Source: Streptomyces aurantiacus JA 4570 | Lineage (GTDB): Bacteria; Actinomycetota; Actinomycetes; Streptomycetales; Streptomycetaceae | DNA: 64,000 nucleotides | Assembly: GCF_000414115.1 (NCBI RefSeq) | Contig: NZ_AOPZ01000412.1 | Coordinates: 1 to 64,000 of the forward strand | Reading direction: 5' to 3' | Shown here: piece by piece, positions 1 through 8,300 of the stretch | How the letters are laid out: each line of letters opens with the position of its first letter | Position numbering within the stretch: position 1 is the stretch's first letter | Program-made: the position numbers and the translations under genes | The notes under the pieces: generated by a model | The model's database searches: none | What the model was told of the DNA's origin: nothing | What the model saw: the letters and a program-made list of their open reading frames with translations, nothing else

Positions 1-867
1 GTCACCGCCGAGCGCGACGAGGAGCTGCGCGTCTTCCTCTCCGAGGCCCGTCTCGTCAAGGACGAGTTCGAGGTCGGCGAGCTGCAGAAGGCCGTGGACT
101 CCACGGTGCGCGGCTTCGAGGACGTGGTGAAGGTCCTCGACAAGGCCGAGGCCACCTCCGAGCGCTACATCGAAGGCACCTTCTTCCTGCGCGCCCGCGT
201 CGAGGGCAACGACATCGGCTACGGCTCCATCTGCGCCGCGGGCCCGCACGCGACCACCCTGCACTGGGTGCGCAACGACGGCGCCGTGCGCTCCGGCGAG
301 CTGCTCCTGCTCGACGCGGGCGTGGAGACGCACACGTACTACACGGCGGACGTCACCCGCACGCTGCCGATCAACGGCCGCTTCAACGAGTTGCAGAAGA
401 AGATCTACGACGCCGTGTACGAGGCCCAGGAGGCCGGCATCGCGGCGGTCAAGCCGGGCGGCAAGTTCCGTGACTTCCACGACGCCGCGCAGCGCGTGCT
501 CGCCGAGAAGCTGGTCGAGTGGGGGCTCGTCGAGGGCCCGGTCGAGCGCGTCCTGGAGCTGGGGCTGCAGCGCCGCTGGACGCTGCACGGCACCGGCCAC
601 ATGCTCGGCATGGACGTGCACGACTGCGCGGCCGCCCGCCGCGAGTCGTACGCCGACGGCACCCTGGAGCCCGGCATGTGCCTGACCGTCGAGCCCGGTC
701 TGTACTTCCAGGCGGACGACCTGACCGTGCCGGAGGAGTACCGCGGCATCGGCGTGCGCATCGAGGACGACATCCTCGTCACGGAGGACGGCAACCGGAA
801 CCTTTCCGCCGCGCTGCCCCGGCGGTCCGACGAGGTCGAGCTTTGGATGGCCCGCCTGAAGGGTTGA
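1..867 (+). CDS. Aminopeptidase P family (M24B) metallopeptidase, 5'-truncated by the window edge
   Basis: Xaa-Pro aminopeptidase-like pita-bread peptidase that removes N-terminal residues ahead of proline. The frame is open from base 1, so the N-terminal domain lies outside the window. All five dinuclear metal ligands of the M24 fold can be read: the Asp of LLLLDAGVETHTYY, the Asp of TADVTRTLP, the His of GTGHMLGMDVHD, the Glu of TVEPGLYF and the Glu of GVRIEDDILV. A normal TGA follows at 865-867. It is followed by a convergent AhpD-like gene. Family assignment is firm; the exact substrate is not known from sequence. A second, more divergent M24 protein lies at 20076-20927. Confidence 0.93.
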   Translation, partial: VTAERDEELRVFLSEARLVKDEFEVGELQKAVDSTVRGFEDVVKVLDKAEATSERYIEGTFFLRARVEGNDIGYGSICAAGPHATTLHWVRNDGAVRSGELLLLDAGVETHTYYTADVTRTLPINGRFNELQKKIYDAVYEAQEAGIAAVKPGGKFRDFHDAAQRVLAEKLVEWGLVEGPVERVLELGLQRRWTLHGTGHMLGMDVHDCAAARRESYADGTLEPGMCLTVEPGLYFQADDLTVPEEYRGIGVRIEDDILVTEDGNRNLSAALPRRSDEVELWMARLKG

Positions 868-888
868 TGTCGGCCGGGTGCGCCGGGG

Positions 889-1416
889 CTAGCCCTGGCG
901 CTCGTCCGTCCCGGCGACCTTCGCGGTGCTCAGGGCGATGCGGTTCCAGGTGTTGATGGCAAGGATCAGGCCGAGGACATGGCCCAGCTCGGTCTCGTCG
1001 AACTGGGCGGCGGCCTCCGCGTACACCCCGTCGGAGACGCCCGCGTCGGCGACAAGAGTGACCGCGTCCGTCAGGGCGAGAGCAGCCTGCTCCTTGGCGG
1101 TGAAGAAGTTCCTGGCCTCGCGCCAGACGGCCACCATGTGCAGCCGGTCCTCGCTCTCGCCCGCCTTGCGGGCGTCGTTGGTGTGCATGTGCAGGCAGTA
1201 CGCGCAGCCGTTGAGGTGCGAGGCGCGGATCTGGATCAGCTCGACCAGGGCCGGGTCGAGGCCCGTGCGGGCGGCGGCGTCCAGGCCGATGACGGCCTTG
1301 AAGACCTTCGGGGCGGCCTTGGCGAAGTCGATGCGGGCGGTGGCCTCGGTGGCCTCGGCGTGCGTGGTGTGCGTGGAGTGCGTCGTGTGCGTCGTGTGCG
1401 TCTCGGTGTTCGTCAT
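889..1416 (-). CDS. AhpD-like carboxymuconolactone decarboxylase family protein with His/Thr-repeat N-terminus
   Basis: About 175 aa. The core holds the AhpD-type redox motif CAYCLHMHTNDARKAG (CxxC followed by His), which in this family gives alkylhydroperoxidase or peroxidase activity. The motif is preceded by LDPALVELIQIRASHLNG, typical of the CMD fold. The N-terminus is unusual: about twelve residues of THTTHSTHTTH, encoded by short GTGTGCGT-type repeats, come before the domain. ATG codons 6 bp apart (1422 and 1416) are both possible starts. No clear ribosome site is visible, so translation may be leaderless. The gene is divergent from the MocR regulator with under 50 bp between starts, so the two probably share a promoter region. 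Confidence 0.88.
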   Translation of the reverse strand: MTNTETHTTHTTHSTHTTHAEATEATARIDFAKAAPKVFKAVIGLDAAARTGLDPALVELIQIRASHLNGCAYCLHMHTNDARKAGESEDRLHMVAVWREARNFFTAKEQAALALTDAVTLVADAGVSDGVYAEAAAQFDETELGHVLGLILAINTWNRIALSTAKVAGTDERQG

Positions 1417-1463
1417 GACCATGAATCTAGGCGCCGGAAAGACCTTGGGTAGGGTGCATTTCC

Positions 1464-2948
1464 ATGGCGGAATCATGGGTCAATTCGGCAGACGCGGCGG
1501 ATGAGACGGCGTCGGCGGAGCGCGTCGGCAGTGATCTGCATCTGGAGCTCAGCGGCGAGGGCAGCCGCCGGGCCGCCCTGATCCGCGCGCTGCGGGCGGC
1601 GGTCCAGGACGGCCGCCTGGCCCCCGGCACCCGGCTGCCCCCGTACCGCTCCCTGGCCGCCGACCTCGGCGTCGCCCGCAACACCGTCGCCGACGCCTAC
1701 GCCGAACTGGTCGCCGAAGGCTGGCTGACCGCCCGGCAGGGCTCGGGCACCCGCGTCGCCGACCGCGCCGCGCCCCCACCGCGCGCCCGCATCCCCAAGC
1801 GCTCCCCCCACACCCCCGCGCGCCCCGCCCACAACCTCGTCCAGGGCCAGCCGGACGCCGGCTCCTTCCCGCGTGCCGCCTGGCTGGCGGCCGCCCGGCG
1901 CGCCCTCACCGCCGCGCCCAACGAGGCGTTCGGGCCGGGCGATCCACAGGGCCGTATCGAGCTGCGCCGCGCGCTCGCCGGATATCTGGCGCGCGTCCGC
2001 GGCGTACGGACCGACCCGGACCGGATCGTGGTGTGCTCCGGCTTCGCGCACGCGCTGCGGCTGCTGTTCGGCGGGCCCGGTGGCGGCGCGGGCGGCGGGG
2101 TGCTGCGCGGCCCGGTCGCGGTGGAGGCGTACGGACTCGGCTTCCACCGCTCGCTCCTGGACGCCGCCAAGGTACGTACGGTGCCGCTGTCCCTGGACGA
2201 ACACGGCGCTCGGGTGGAGGAGTTGGCCCAGGTGGCGGGCCCGGTCCGGGCGCTGCTGCTCACCCCCGCGCACCAGTTCCCGACCGGCGGCCCGCTGCAC
2301 CCCGCGCGCCGCGCCGCCGCCGTCGACTGGGCCCGCACGCGCGACGGCCTGATCCTGGAGGACGACTACGACGGGGAGTTCCGCTACGACCGCGAACCCG
2401 TCGGCGCCGTCCAGGGACTGGACCCCGAACGCGTCGTGTACATCGGCTCGGTGAGCAAGAGCCTGTCGCCCGCCGTCCGGCTCGGCTGGATGGTGCTGCC
2501 GGAGCACCTGGTCGGCGCCGCCGTCACCGCCAAGGGCCAACGGGAGGCATGGGTGAGCGTGCCCGACCAGCTCACCCTCGCCGACCTCGTCGACTCCGGC
2601 CACTACGACCGGCACGTCCGCCGCATGCGCCAGCGCTACCGGCGCCGCCGCGACCACCTCGTCGCCGCCCTCGCCGAACGCGCCCCGCACATCACCGTCA
2701 CCGGCATCGCGGCCGGCCTGCACGCCGTGCTCCGCCTTCCGCCCGGCACGGAGGCGTCCGCGGTGAAGGCCGCCGCGTGGCAGGGGGTCGGCCTGGAGGG
2801 CCTGTCGGACTACCGGCACCCGGCCGCGGCCACGCACGCGCCGGACGGCCTCGTGGTCGGGTACGCGACACCGCCCGAGCACGCGTACGCGGCGGCCGTG
2901 GACGCTCTGTGCCGGGTGCTGCCGCCTTCGGGGGAGGGGGAGTTGTGA
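1464..2948 (+). CDS. MocR/PdxR-type GntR-family regulator with aminotransferase domain
   Basis: 494 aa. Residues about 25-110 form a GntR winged helix (GTRLPPYRSLAADLGVARNT, then LTARQGSGTRVA). The rest is a fold-type I PLP aminotransferase domain with LEDDYDGEFRYD and the PLP-lysine motif YIGSVSKSLSPAVRLGW. Such proteins sense PLP or an amino-acid/PLP adduct, and PdxR members activate PLP synthesis. No pdxS/pdxT gene is adjacent. The divergent neighbour is the AhpD-like gene, which is therefore the first candidate target (inference). The start at 1464 leaves 47 bases before the divergent start at 1416. Confidence 0.93.
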   Translation: MAESWVNSADAADETASAERVGSDLHLELSGEGSRRAALIRALRAAVQDGRLAPGTRLPPYRSLAADLGVARNTVADAYAELVAEGWLTARQGSGTRVADRAAPPPRARIPKRSPHTPARPAHNLVQGQPDAGSFPRAAWLAAARRALTAAPNEAFGPGDPQGRIELRRALAGYLARVRGVRTDPDRIVVCSGFAHALRLLFGGPGGGAGGGVLRGPVAVEAYGLGFHRSLLDAAKVRTVPLSLDEHGARVEELAQVAGPVRALLLTPAHQFPTGGPLHPARRAAAVDWARTRDGLILEDDYDGEFRYDREPVGAVQGLDPERVVYIGSVSKSLSPAVRLGWMVLPEHLVGAAVTAKGQREAWVSVPDQLTLADLVDSGHYDRHVRRMRQRYRRRRDHLVAALAERAPHITVTGIAAGLHAVLRLPPGTEASAVKAAAWQGVGLEGLSDYRHPAAATHAPDGLVVGYATPPEHAYAAAVDALCRVLPPSGEGEL

Positions 2949-2973
2949 GGCGTACGGCCGCGCGTGCGGGCGC

Positions 2974-3417
2974 TCAGCGGGTGGCGCCGGCCTCCGCCTG
3001 AGCGGCGCGCCCGTCGTACGCCCTGCGTGCCGCCGCGATGTCCGGGCGGTGGGCGATCGACCAGTCCGCCAGGGTCTTCACCAGGTGGGTGAGGCTGTGG
3101 CCCAGCTCCGTCAGTTCGTACTCGACCTGCGGCGGGACGGTGGGGTGCACCGTGCGCTTCACCAGGCCGTCGCGCTCCAGGCGACGCACCGTCAGGGTGA
3201 GCATGCGCTGCGAGATGCCGCCGTGGATGCGGCGCTGGAGCTCCTTGAACCGCAGGACTCCGGAGGCGAGTTCGACGACTACGTAGACCGACCATTTGTC
3301 GCCGAGCCGGTCGAGCACGTCCCGGACGCCGCACTCGTCCTGCGGTGTCTCGCAACTGATCACCGGCTCGCCCTCGGCCGCGCCGGGGGTGGTTATCGCC
3401 GTGTGCCCTGCTGACAT
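2974..3417 (-). CDS. HxlR-family transcriptional regulator (QorR/YtfH-like)
   Basis: 147 aa, a single HxlR winged-helix domain: CGVRDVLDRLGDKWSVYVV, FKELQRRIHGGISQRMLT, LTVRRLERDGLVKRTVHPT, VEYELTELGHSL. A cysteine in the DECGVRD segment sits where several HxlR regulators carry their redox-sensing cysteine. It is divergently oriented from the NAD(P)H-binding gene at 3525, about 107 bp apart. This is the arrangement of qorR/qorB (ytfH/ytfG) in enterobacteria, so redox- or quinone-responsive control of that neighbour is the likely role (inference). Confidence 0.93.
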   Translation of the reverse strand: MSAGHTAITTPGAAEGEPVISCETPQDECGVRDVLDRLGDKWSVYVVVELASGVLRFKELQRRIHGGISQRMLTLTVRRLERDGLVKRTVHPTVPPQVEYELTELGHSLTHLVKTLADWSIAHRPDIAAARRAYDGRAAQAEAGATR

Positions 3418-3524
3418 CAGAGTGCCTCCTTACGTGATCGTCCGCGGGTGATCACGATGGTGGTGGGCCCGGCGAGCACCGCCGCCCGCTCCCATGGAAC
3501 CCAGAACGACGGGGGAACGTTCCC

Positions 3525-4346
3525 ATGCTCATGATCACCGGCGCCACCGGCGCGCTCGGCAAGCTCGTCACCGCGCGCCTCTCGGACCGCGAGGACGTCG
3601 TGGTCGGCACCCGCACGCCCGGGCCCGGCGGGCGGCGCGTCGACTTCGACGACCCGTCGTCCCTGGACTTCACCGGCGTCGACACCCTGCTCGTCATCTC
3701 GGCGGGCGCGGCCGAGGACGACGTCGTCACCACCCGGCACGAGGCCGTGATCTCCGCCGCCGAGAAGGCGGGCGTCGGCCACCTCGTCTACACCAGCCTG
3801 AGCGGCGACGGCGACCACCTCACGTACGCCCTCGCGCACCGCTGGACCGAACGCCGTCTGCGCCGCTCCACGCTGAACTGGACGGTGCTGCGCAACGGTC
3901 TGTACGCGGAGTTCCTCGCCGCCGTCGCCGCGCCGGGCCCGGACGGCACGATCGCCGCGCCGCTCGGCGACGGCCGCCTCGCCGCGGTGGCCCGCGAGGA
4001 CCTCGCCGACGTCGCCGTCCGCGTGGCCACGGACCCGGCTCCGCACGCGGGCCGCACCTACGAACTCGTCGGCGAACACCCCCTGGGCGGCACCGACCTG
4101 GCCCACGCCGTCGGCGGCCACTACGAACCCGGCACCCTCGCCGCGACCCGCGAGGCGATCACGGCGGCCGGTCAGGCCCTGCCCTTCCAGATCCCGATGC
4201 TCCTGAGCACGTACTCCGCGATAGCGGGCGGCTTCCTGGACGGCACGAGCATCGAGAACAACCAGCTCCGCACACTGCTGGGCAGAGCACCGCGTCCCGC
4301 ACTCGACGTCTACGTGGAGGAAGTTTTGAGCCCGTCCGGCGTTTGA
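3525..4346 (+). CDS. NAD(P)H-binding NmrA/QorB-like SDR protein
   Basis: 273 aa atypical short-chain dehydrogenase. The N-terminal Rossmann motif is MLMITGATGALGKLVTARL. The middle contains GVGHLVYTSLSGDGDHLTYA and LNWTVLRNGLYAEF, as in QorB/NmrA-like quinone oxidoreductases and redox sensors, and there is no classical YxxxK tetrad. Divergent to an HxlR regulator, as in qorB/qorR. The last codons (SPSGV-stop) are encoded by a dispersed Streptomyces repeat at 4328-4353, so the native C-terminus may once have been different. The start ATG at 3525 is followed by a second in-frame ATG two codons on. Confidence 0.9.
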   Translation: MLMITGATGALGKLVTARLSDREDVVVGTRTPGPGGRRVDFDDPSSLDFTGVDTLLVISAGAAEDDVVTTRHEAVISAAEKAGVGHLVYTSLSGDGDHLTYALAHRWTERRLRRSTLNWTVLRNGLYAEFLAAVAAPGPDGTIAAPLGDGRLAAVAREDLADVAVRVATDPAPHAGRTYELVGEHPLGGTDLAHAVGGHYEPGTLAATREAITAAGQALPFQIPMLLSTYSAIAGGFLDGTSIENNQLRTLLGRAPRPALDVYVEEVLSPSGV

Positions 4347-4353
4347 GGACGAG
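4328..4353 (+). repeat. Dispersed Streptomyces short repeat (GCCCGTCCGGCGTTTGAGGA type) over a stop codon
   Basis: The core GCCCGTCCGGCGTTTGAGGA is, from memory, one of the commonest short intergenic repeats of Streptomyces genomes. Here it overlaps the 3' end of the NmrA-like gene and supplies its TGA stop. Copy number must be counted genome-wide; I see one copy in this window. Confidence 0.55.
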
Positions 4354-4370
4354 CAGGCCGCAGGCCGCGA

Positions 4371-4889
4371 TCAAACGGCGAGCGGCGCCCCCTCACGCCA
4401 CTTGAGAACCTTGTCGAAACTGATCACCGCGCCGCCGCGCCCAGGCTTGTTGCCGACGTCCACATGGTCGGCGAGCTCCCGGATGAGACACAGGCCGCGC
4501 CCGCTCTCGGCGTTCTCCGAAGGCATCGCGGGCATCGAGGGCGCGAGGGCCGCGGGGACCGGGCGCCGGGCGCGGCGGCGCCCCCGGCCCCGGCGGGTCG
4601 ACATGACGACGCGGCCCGGGGGGAACCCGGGGCCGGAGTCGGCGACCTCGATGCGGCACTTCTCGCCGTCCAGATACGCCGTGACCCGATACGCGCCGCC
4701 GGGCGCACCGGGGGCGGCCGCCCCACCGTGCTCCACGGCGTTGGCGCATGCCTCGGTGAGCGCGAGCGACAGGTCGTAGGAGACGTCGGGGTGCACCCCC
4801 GCGCTCTCCATCGTGCCGATCAGCAGGCGCCGGGCGAGCGGAACGCTCGCAGCTTCGCGCCGCAAATGGAGTGACCACCAGATGCTCAT
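4371..4889 (-). CDS. ATP-binding protein, RsbW-like anti-sigma/serine kinase (HATPase_c_2)
   Basis: 172 aa single GHKL domain. The N box is SLALTEACANAVEHGG, the G1 motif is VADSGPGFPPG, and SGRGLCLIRELADHVDV gives the later glycine motif. This type binds ATP and acts as an anti-sigma factor/kinase against an anti-anti-sigma partner. No partner STAS or PP2C gene is adjacent, so it is an orphan like most of the many Streptomyces paralogues. An Arg-rich insert (STRRGRGRRRARRPVP) lies between the G1 and G2 motifs. The ATG at 4889 (MSIWWSLHLRREA) is preferred because the upstream in-frame stretch has no domain. Confidence 0.88.
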   Translation of the reverse strand: MSIWWSLHLRREAASVPLARRLLIGTMESAGVHPDVSYDLSLALTEACANAVEHGGAAAPGAPGGAYRVTAYLDGEKCRIEVADSGPGFPPGRVVMSTRRGRGRRRARRPVPAALAPSMPAMPSENAESGRGLCLIRELADHVDVGNKPGRGGAVISFDKVLKWREGAPLAV

Positions 4890-5128
4890 GCTCCAGCCTC
4901 CTGGCTGCGGCTCGACATACCGATACGTATTGCCGCGCCTGCTCGCGAATAAGCGCCCACTTGACGTGATGCCGCCCATACGGCGGACGCGGCGGCGGGC
5001 CCGTCCGGTGTAGACGAGTACCCCTCGTGAAGGGGCGGAACCGGGCGGAACGGCGCGGACCGGCCGGGGCGGGACCTTGCGGACCTGCCGTAGGTGACGG
5101 GTAAGCCTGGTGCGATGATGGCCCCGCC

Positions 5129-5983
5129 ATGACTGCCCCCCACGAGCGCCAGGCGCGCACCGGAGCCGACCTCCGGCTGCTGCGGGCCGCGATGTTCGCC
5201 GCGGTCTGCGTCGTGCTGTCCGCGGGGGGCCATGTACTCGCCTCGTGTGCCGCCGTCCCCCTGTGGACGCTGGCCGTGGCCTTCCTCGCCGTGCTCGCCG
5301 TCGCCGCGCCCCTCGCCGGGCGCGAGCGGTCGCTGCCGGGCATCGCGGGGGCACTCGCCGCCGGTCAGCTCGCCCTGCACGCCCTGTTCGGCCTCGGCCA
5401 GCAGCACGGCACGGCCATGGCGTCGGCCAGCGCGGGCGGTTCGGACGCCGCCTCGCTCGTCGAGCGCGCGGCCCGGATCGCGTGCGGCGCGAGCGCGGCG
5501 ACGATCACTCCCGTCCAGGCCCGGCAAATCCTCCGGGGCGCCGGTCTCGAACCCTCGGGCGGCGCCCACGCGGCCCACGGCCACGCCGGGAGCGAGGCCG
5601 CGGGGCACGCCGCGACGGGCTCGATGCCGGGGATGGACCCGGCGGCCTCGCTCCTTCCGACCCTGCCGATGCTGCTCGCGCACGTCCTCGCGGCGCTCGC
5701 CGCGGGCTGGCTGCTGCGCCGCGGCGACCTCGCGCTGGCCCGTCTGGTGCGGCTCTCGGCCCAGGGGGCGTATGGAGTCGCCGAGGCCGCGCTCGTACGT
5801 TCCCTGCGTGCGGCCCTCGCTCTGGTACGAGTGCTGCGCGCCGGGCTCCCCGGCGCACCCCTGGCGGGCCCGGTGCGCGCCGCCCGCACCCTCGTACCGT
5901 CCCGGCTCCGCACCGCCACGCTCCAGGACACGGTGATCCGGCGCGGTCCGCCCGCGCCCGCCGACCTCGCGCTCGCCGCCTGA
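5129..5983 (+). CDS. Putative copper-cassette integral membrane protein with His/Met-rich loop
   Basis: 284 aa with no enzyme motif I recognise. Three hydrophobic helices lie at about residues 18-90 and a fourth near 170-190. A loop between them (about 145-170) is rich in His and Met (GGAHAAHGHAGSEAAGH, GSMPGMDP), as in copper-binding loops. A long basic amphipathic tail follows. It is the first gene of a + strand run of YcnI, Sco, PCuAC, CopCD and DyP genes, so a role in Cu uptake or sequestration at the membrane is the best inference. The 205-bp gap to ycnI may contain another promoter. Confidence 0.75.
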   Translation: MTAPHERQARTGADLRLLRAAMFAAVCVVLSAGGHVLASCAAVPLWTLAVAFLAVLAVAAPLAGRERSLPGIAGALAAGQLALHALFGLGQQHGTAMASASAGGSDAASLVERAARIACGASAATITPVQARQILRGAGLEPSGGAHAAHGHAGSEAAGHAATGSMPGMDPAASLLPTLPMLLAHVLAALAAGWLLRRGDLALARLVRLSAQGAYGVAEAALVRSLRAALALVRVLRAGLPGAPLAGPVRAARTLVPSRLRTATLQDTVIRRGPPAPADLALAA

Positions 5984-6188
5984 CGCGGACCGCTCCCGTT
6001 CCCAGGGGAGCGGGTGCCGCGTGGCGCACCCGCACGCACGCGCGCGTGGCCGCACGGCCCGCCGCACCGCGTCCCCTTTCCGAACACCACAGTGCGTACG
6101 GCCGTATCACCGTTCACCGCGGGCACGCCGCCCGTGTCACCACGGGCACGACCGCCGTGCCCGCCTGCCGAAACTGGAGCATTCCGCC

Positions 6189-6923
6189 ATGAAGTCCCTG
6201 ACCCGCGCCTCCGTCGTCGCCGGCACCGCCGCCTCCGCCGTCCTGCTGCTCTCCGCCGTCCCGGCCTTCGCGCACGTCAGCGTGAGCCCCGAGGGCGAGG
6301 CCGCCAAGGGCGGCTACGCGACCGTCAACTTCAAGGTCCCCAATGAGCGCGACGACGCCTCCACCACCAAGCTGGAGGTCACCTTCCCCGCCGACCAGCC
6401 GCTCGCGTCGGTGATGACGGCGCCGGTCCCCGGCTGGAAGGCGAAGATCACCAAGACCAAGCTGAAGAAGCCGATCGAGATCCACGGCGAGAAGATCGAC
6501 GAGGCCGTCTCCAAGGTCGTGTGGACCGCCGACGGCAAGGGCATCGAGCCCGGCACCTTCCAGAAGTTCCCGCTGTCCCTCGGTCAGCTCCCCGAGGACG
6601 CCGACCAGATGGTCTTCAAGGCCCTCCAGACGTACAGCAACAAGGAAGTCGTGCGCTGGATCGAGCCGCAGCAGAAGGGCGCGGAGGAGCCGGAGTTCCC
6701 GGCGCCCGCCCTCGCGCTGACCGCCGCGTCCGAGGACCACCACGGCGGGGCCGCGTCCGACGACAAGGCCAAGGCCGACGCGAAGTCCGGCGGCAAGGAA
6801 GAGAGCGCCTCCGACAGCGACAGCAGCGACACCACCGCCCGCACCCTCGGCATCGTCGGCATCGTCGTCGGCGCCGCGGGCGTGGCCTTCGGCGTGCTCG
6901 CGGGCCGCCGCCGCAACGCCTGA
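6189..6923 (+). CDS. YcnI-family (DUF1775) copper-binding membrane-anchored protein
   Basis: 244 aa. A Sec signal peptide (MKSLTRASVVAGTAASAVLL) ends at VPAFA, leaving His as the predicted first mature residue (HVSVSPEGEA). In YcnI proteins this His forms a monohistidine brace for Cu. The DUF1775 core runs to about residue 175 (APVPGWKAKI, VVWTADGKGIEPG). A Ser/Asp/Lys-rich linker and one C-terminal helix (TLGIVGIVVGAAGVAFGVLA) followed by GRRRNA anchor it in the membrane. It lies between the membrane gene and sco and probably delivers or holds Cu outside the cell. The ATG at 6189 is chosen because it gives an intact signal peptide. Confidence 0.92.
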   Translation: MKSLTRASVVAGTAASAVLLLSAVPAFAHVSVSPEGEAAKGGYATVNFKVPNERDDASTTKLEVTFPADQPLASVMTAPVPGWKAKITKTKLKKPIEIHGEKIDEAVSKVVWTADGKGIEPGTFQKFPLSLGQLPEDADQMVFKALQTYSNKEVVRWIEPQQKGAEEPEFPAPALALTAASEDHHGGAASDDKAKADAKSGGKEESASDSDSSDTTARTLGIVGIVVGAAGVAFGVLAGRRRNA

Positions 6924-6995
6924 GCCGCCCGCGGGACGCGCCGTCGGCCCCGGCCCCGGCGCGTCCCGGCCTCCTCACATCTGGGACATTTTCGT

Positions 6996-7691
6996 ATGCG
7001 CAAGTTGAGCAAGCAGACCACGAAGACGCTCACCGCCGCCGCGCTCCTGACCGCGGCCGCCCTCACGCTCACCGCGTGCGGTTCGGACGGCGGCGACAGC
7101 AAGAAGAAGGTCGCCGACGTGTCGGTGGAGCCCGGATCGGACAAGGCCGCGACGGTCATCGACCAGCCGTTCAAGAAGCCGGACCTGGTCCTGACGGACA
7201 CCCACGGCAAGAAGTACGACCTGCGCGAGCAGACCAAGGGCAAGCCGGTGCTCCTCTACTACGGCTACACCAACTGCCCGGACGTGTGCCCGCTGACGAT
7301 GAGCAACATCGCGGTCGCCAAGAAGAGCCTTCTACAGAAGAAGGCCGTTTCGAAGGCGGAGCTCGACAAGCTCCAGGTCGTCTTCGTCACCACCGACCCC
7401 GAGCGGGACACCTCGAAGGAACTGGGCAAGTGGCTCAAGGCCCAGGACCCCGAGTTCATCGGCCTGACCGGTGACTTCCCGACCATCCAGGGCAGCGGCC
7501 GCACCGTCGGCATCAACATCGAACCGTCCAAGAAGCTCAAGAACGGCAAGATCGAGTCGATGCACGGCACGCAGGTCATCGCCTTCTCGCCGAAGTCCGA
7601 CGCCGGCTATGTCGTCTACAACGGCAAGGACGCCACGTCCAAGGACTACGAGCAGGACCTCCCCAAGATCCTCAAGGGACAGAACCCGTGA
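6996..7691 (+). CDS. sco: SCO1/SenC family copper chaperone lipoprotein
   Basis: 231 aa thioredoxin-fold lipoprotein. The signal peptide ends at the lipobox LTAC-GSDGG. The Cu-binding CxxxC is in YYGYTNCPDVCPLTMS, and the distal His is likely in SMHGTQVIAFSPK. In S. lividans the Sco protein passes Cu to cytochrome oxidase and the GlxA radical oxidase. It overlaps the next chaperone gene by 4 bp (GTGA), so the two are translationally coupled, matching the Sco/ECuC partnership known in S. lividans. Confidence 0.94.
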   Translation: MRKLSKQTTKTLTAAALLTAAALTLTACGSDGGDSKKKVADVSVEPGSDKAATVIDQPFKKPDLVLTDTHGKKYDLREQTKGKPVLLYYGYTNCPDVCPLTMSNIAVAKKSLLQKKAVSKAELDKLQVVFVTTDPERDTSKELGKWLKAQDPEFIGLTGDFPTIQGSGRTVGINIEPSKKLKNGKIESMHGTQVIAFSPKSDAGYVVYNGKDATSKDYEQDLPKILKGQNP

Positions 7692-8284
7692 ACCACCGCA
7701 CCACCCGCCGCCGTCGCCTCCTGACCGGCGGCGCCATAGCGCTCACCGCGGGTCTCGTCCTCGCGGGCTGCGGCGACGACGACTCCAGCAAGGCCGACAA
7801 GCCCGAGCAGGTCTCCTCCGGGGACGCCGCCAAGAAGCCCGAACTGTCGGTCGGCGGCGCCTACATCCCCGCCCCGGCGATGGCCGACATGGCCGGCGGC
7901 TTCTTCACGGTCACCAACAAGGGCGGCGCGGACAAGCTCGTCGGCGCCTCAAGCCCGCTCGCGGGCAGCGTCACCCTGCACGCCACCGTCGGCTCCACGA
8001 TGAAGGAGCGGAAGTCCTTCGACGTGCCCGCGAACGGCAAGCTCGCCTTCGCCCGCGGCGGCAACCACATCATGCTCGAAAAGCTCAAGCACAAGCCGGA
8101 GCAGGGCGACAAGGTGGAGGTCACCCTCCGCTTCGAGAAGTCGAAGCCGATCACCGTCCAGGTGCCGGTGAAGGCCGCGACGTACAACCCGGAGAGCGCC
8201 TCGGACCAGCGGTCCGAGGGCTCCGAGCACGACACGAGCAACACGAAGCCCCACTCCACCACCGACAAGCACTCGTCGCACTGA
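7688..8284 (+). CDS. PCuAC-type periplasmic copper chaperone lipoprotein (ECuC-like)
   Basis: 198 aa. A twin-Arg-like basic start (MNHRTTRRRRLLTGG) precedes the lipobox LAGC-GDDD. The PCuAC domain holds the Cu(I) set of His and Met ligands: LHATVGSTMKERKSF followed by GGNHIMLEKL. The C-terminus is a His/Ser-rich tail (EHDTSNTKPHSTTDKHSSH) that could bind more metal. The GTG start overlaps the sco stop. In S. lividans this class (ECuC) hands Cu(I) to Sco outside the membrane. Its place between sco and copCD supports the same job here. Confidence 0.92.
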   Translation: MNHRTTRRRRLLTGGAIALTAGLVLAGCGDDDSSKADKPEQVSSGDAAKKPELSVGGAYIPAPAMADMAGGFFTVTNKGGADKLVGASSPLAGSVTLHATVGSTMKERKSFDVPANGKLAFARGGNHIMLEKLKHKPEQGDKVEVTLRFEKSKPITVQVPVKAATYNPESASDQRSEGSEHDTSNTKPHSTTDKHSSH

Positions 8285-8300
8285 GGGGACTGAAGAGTTG

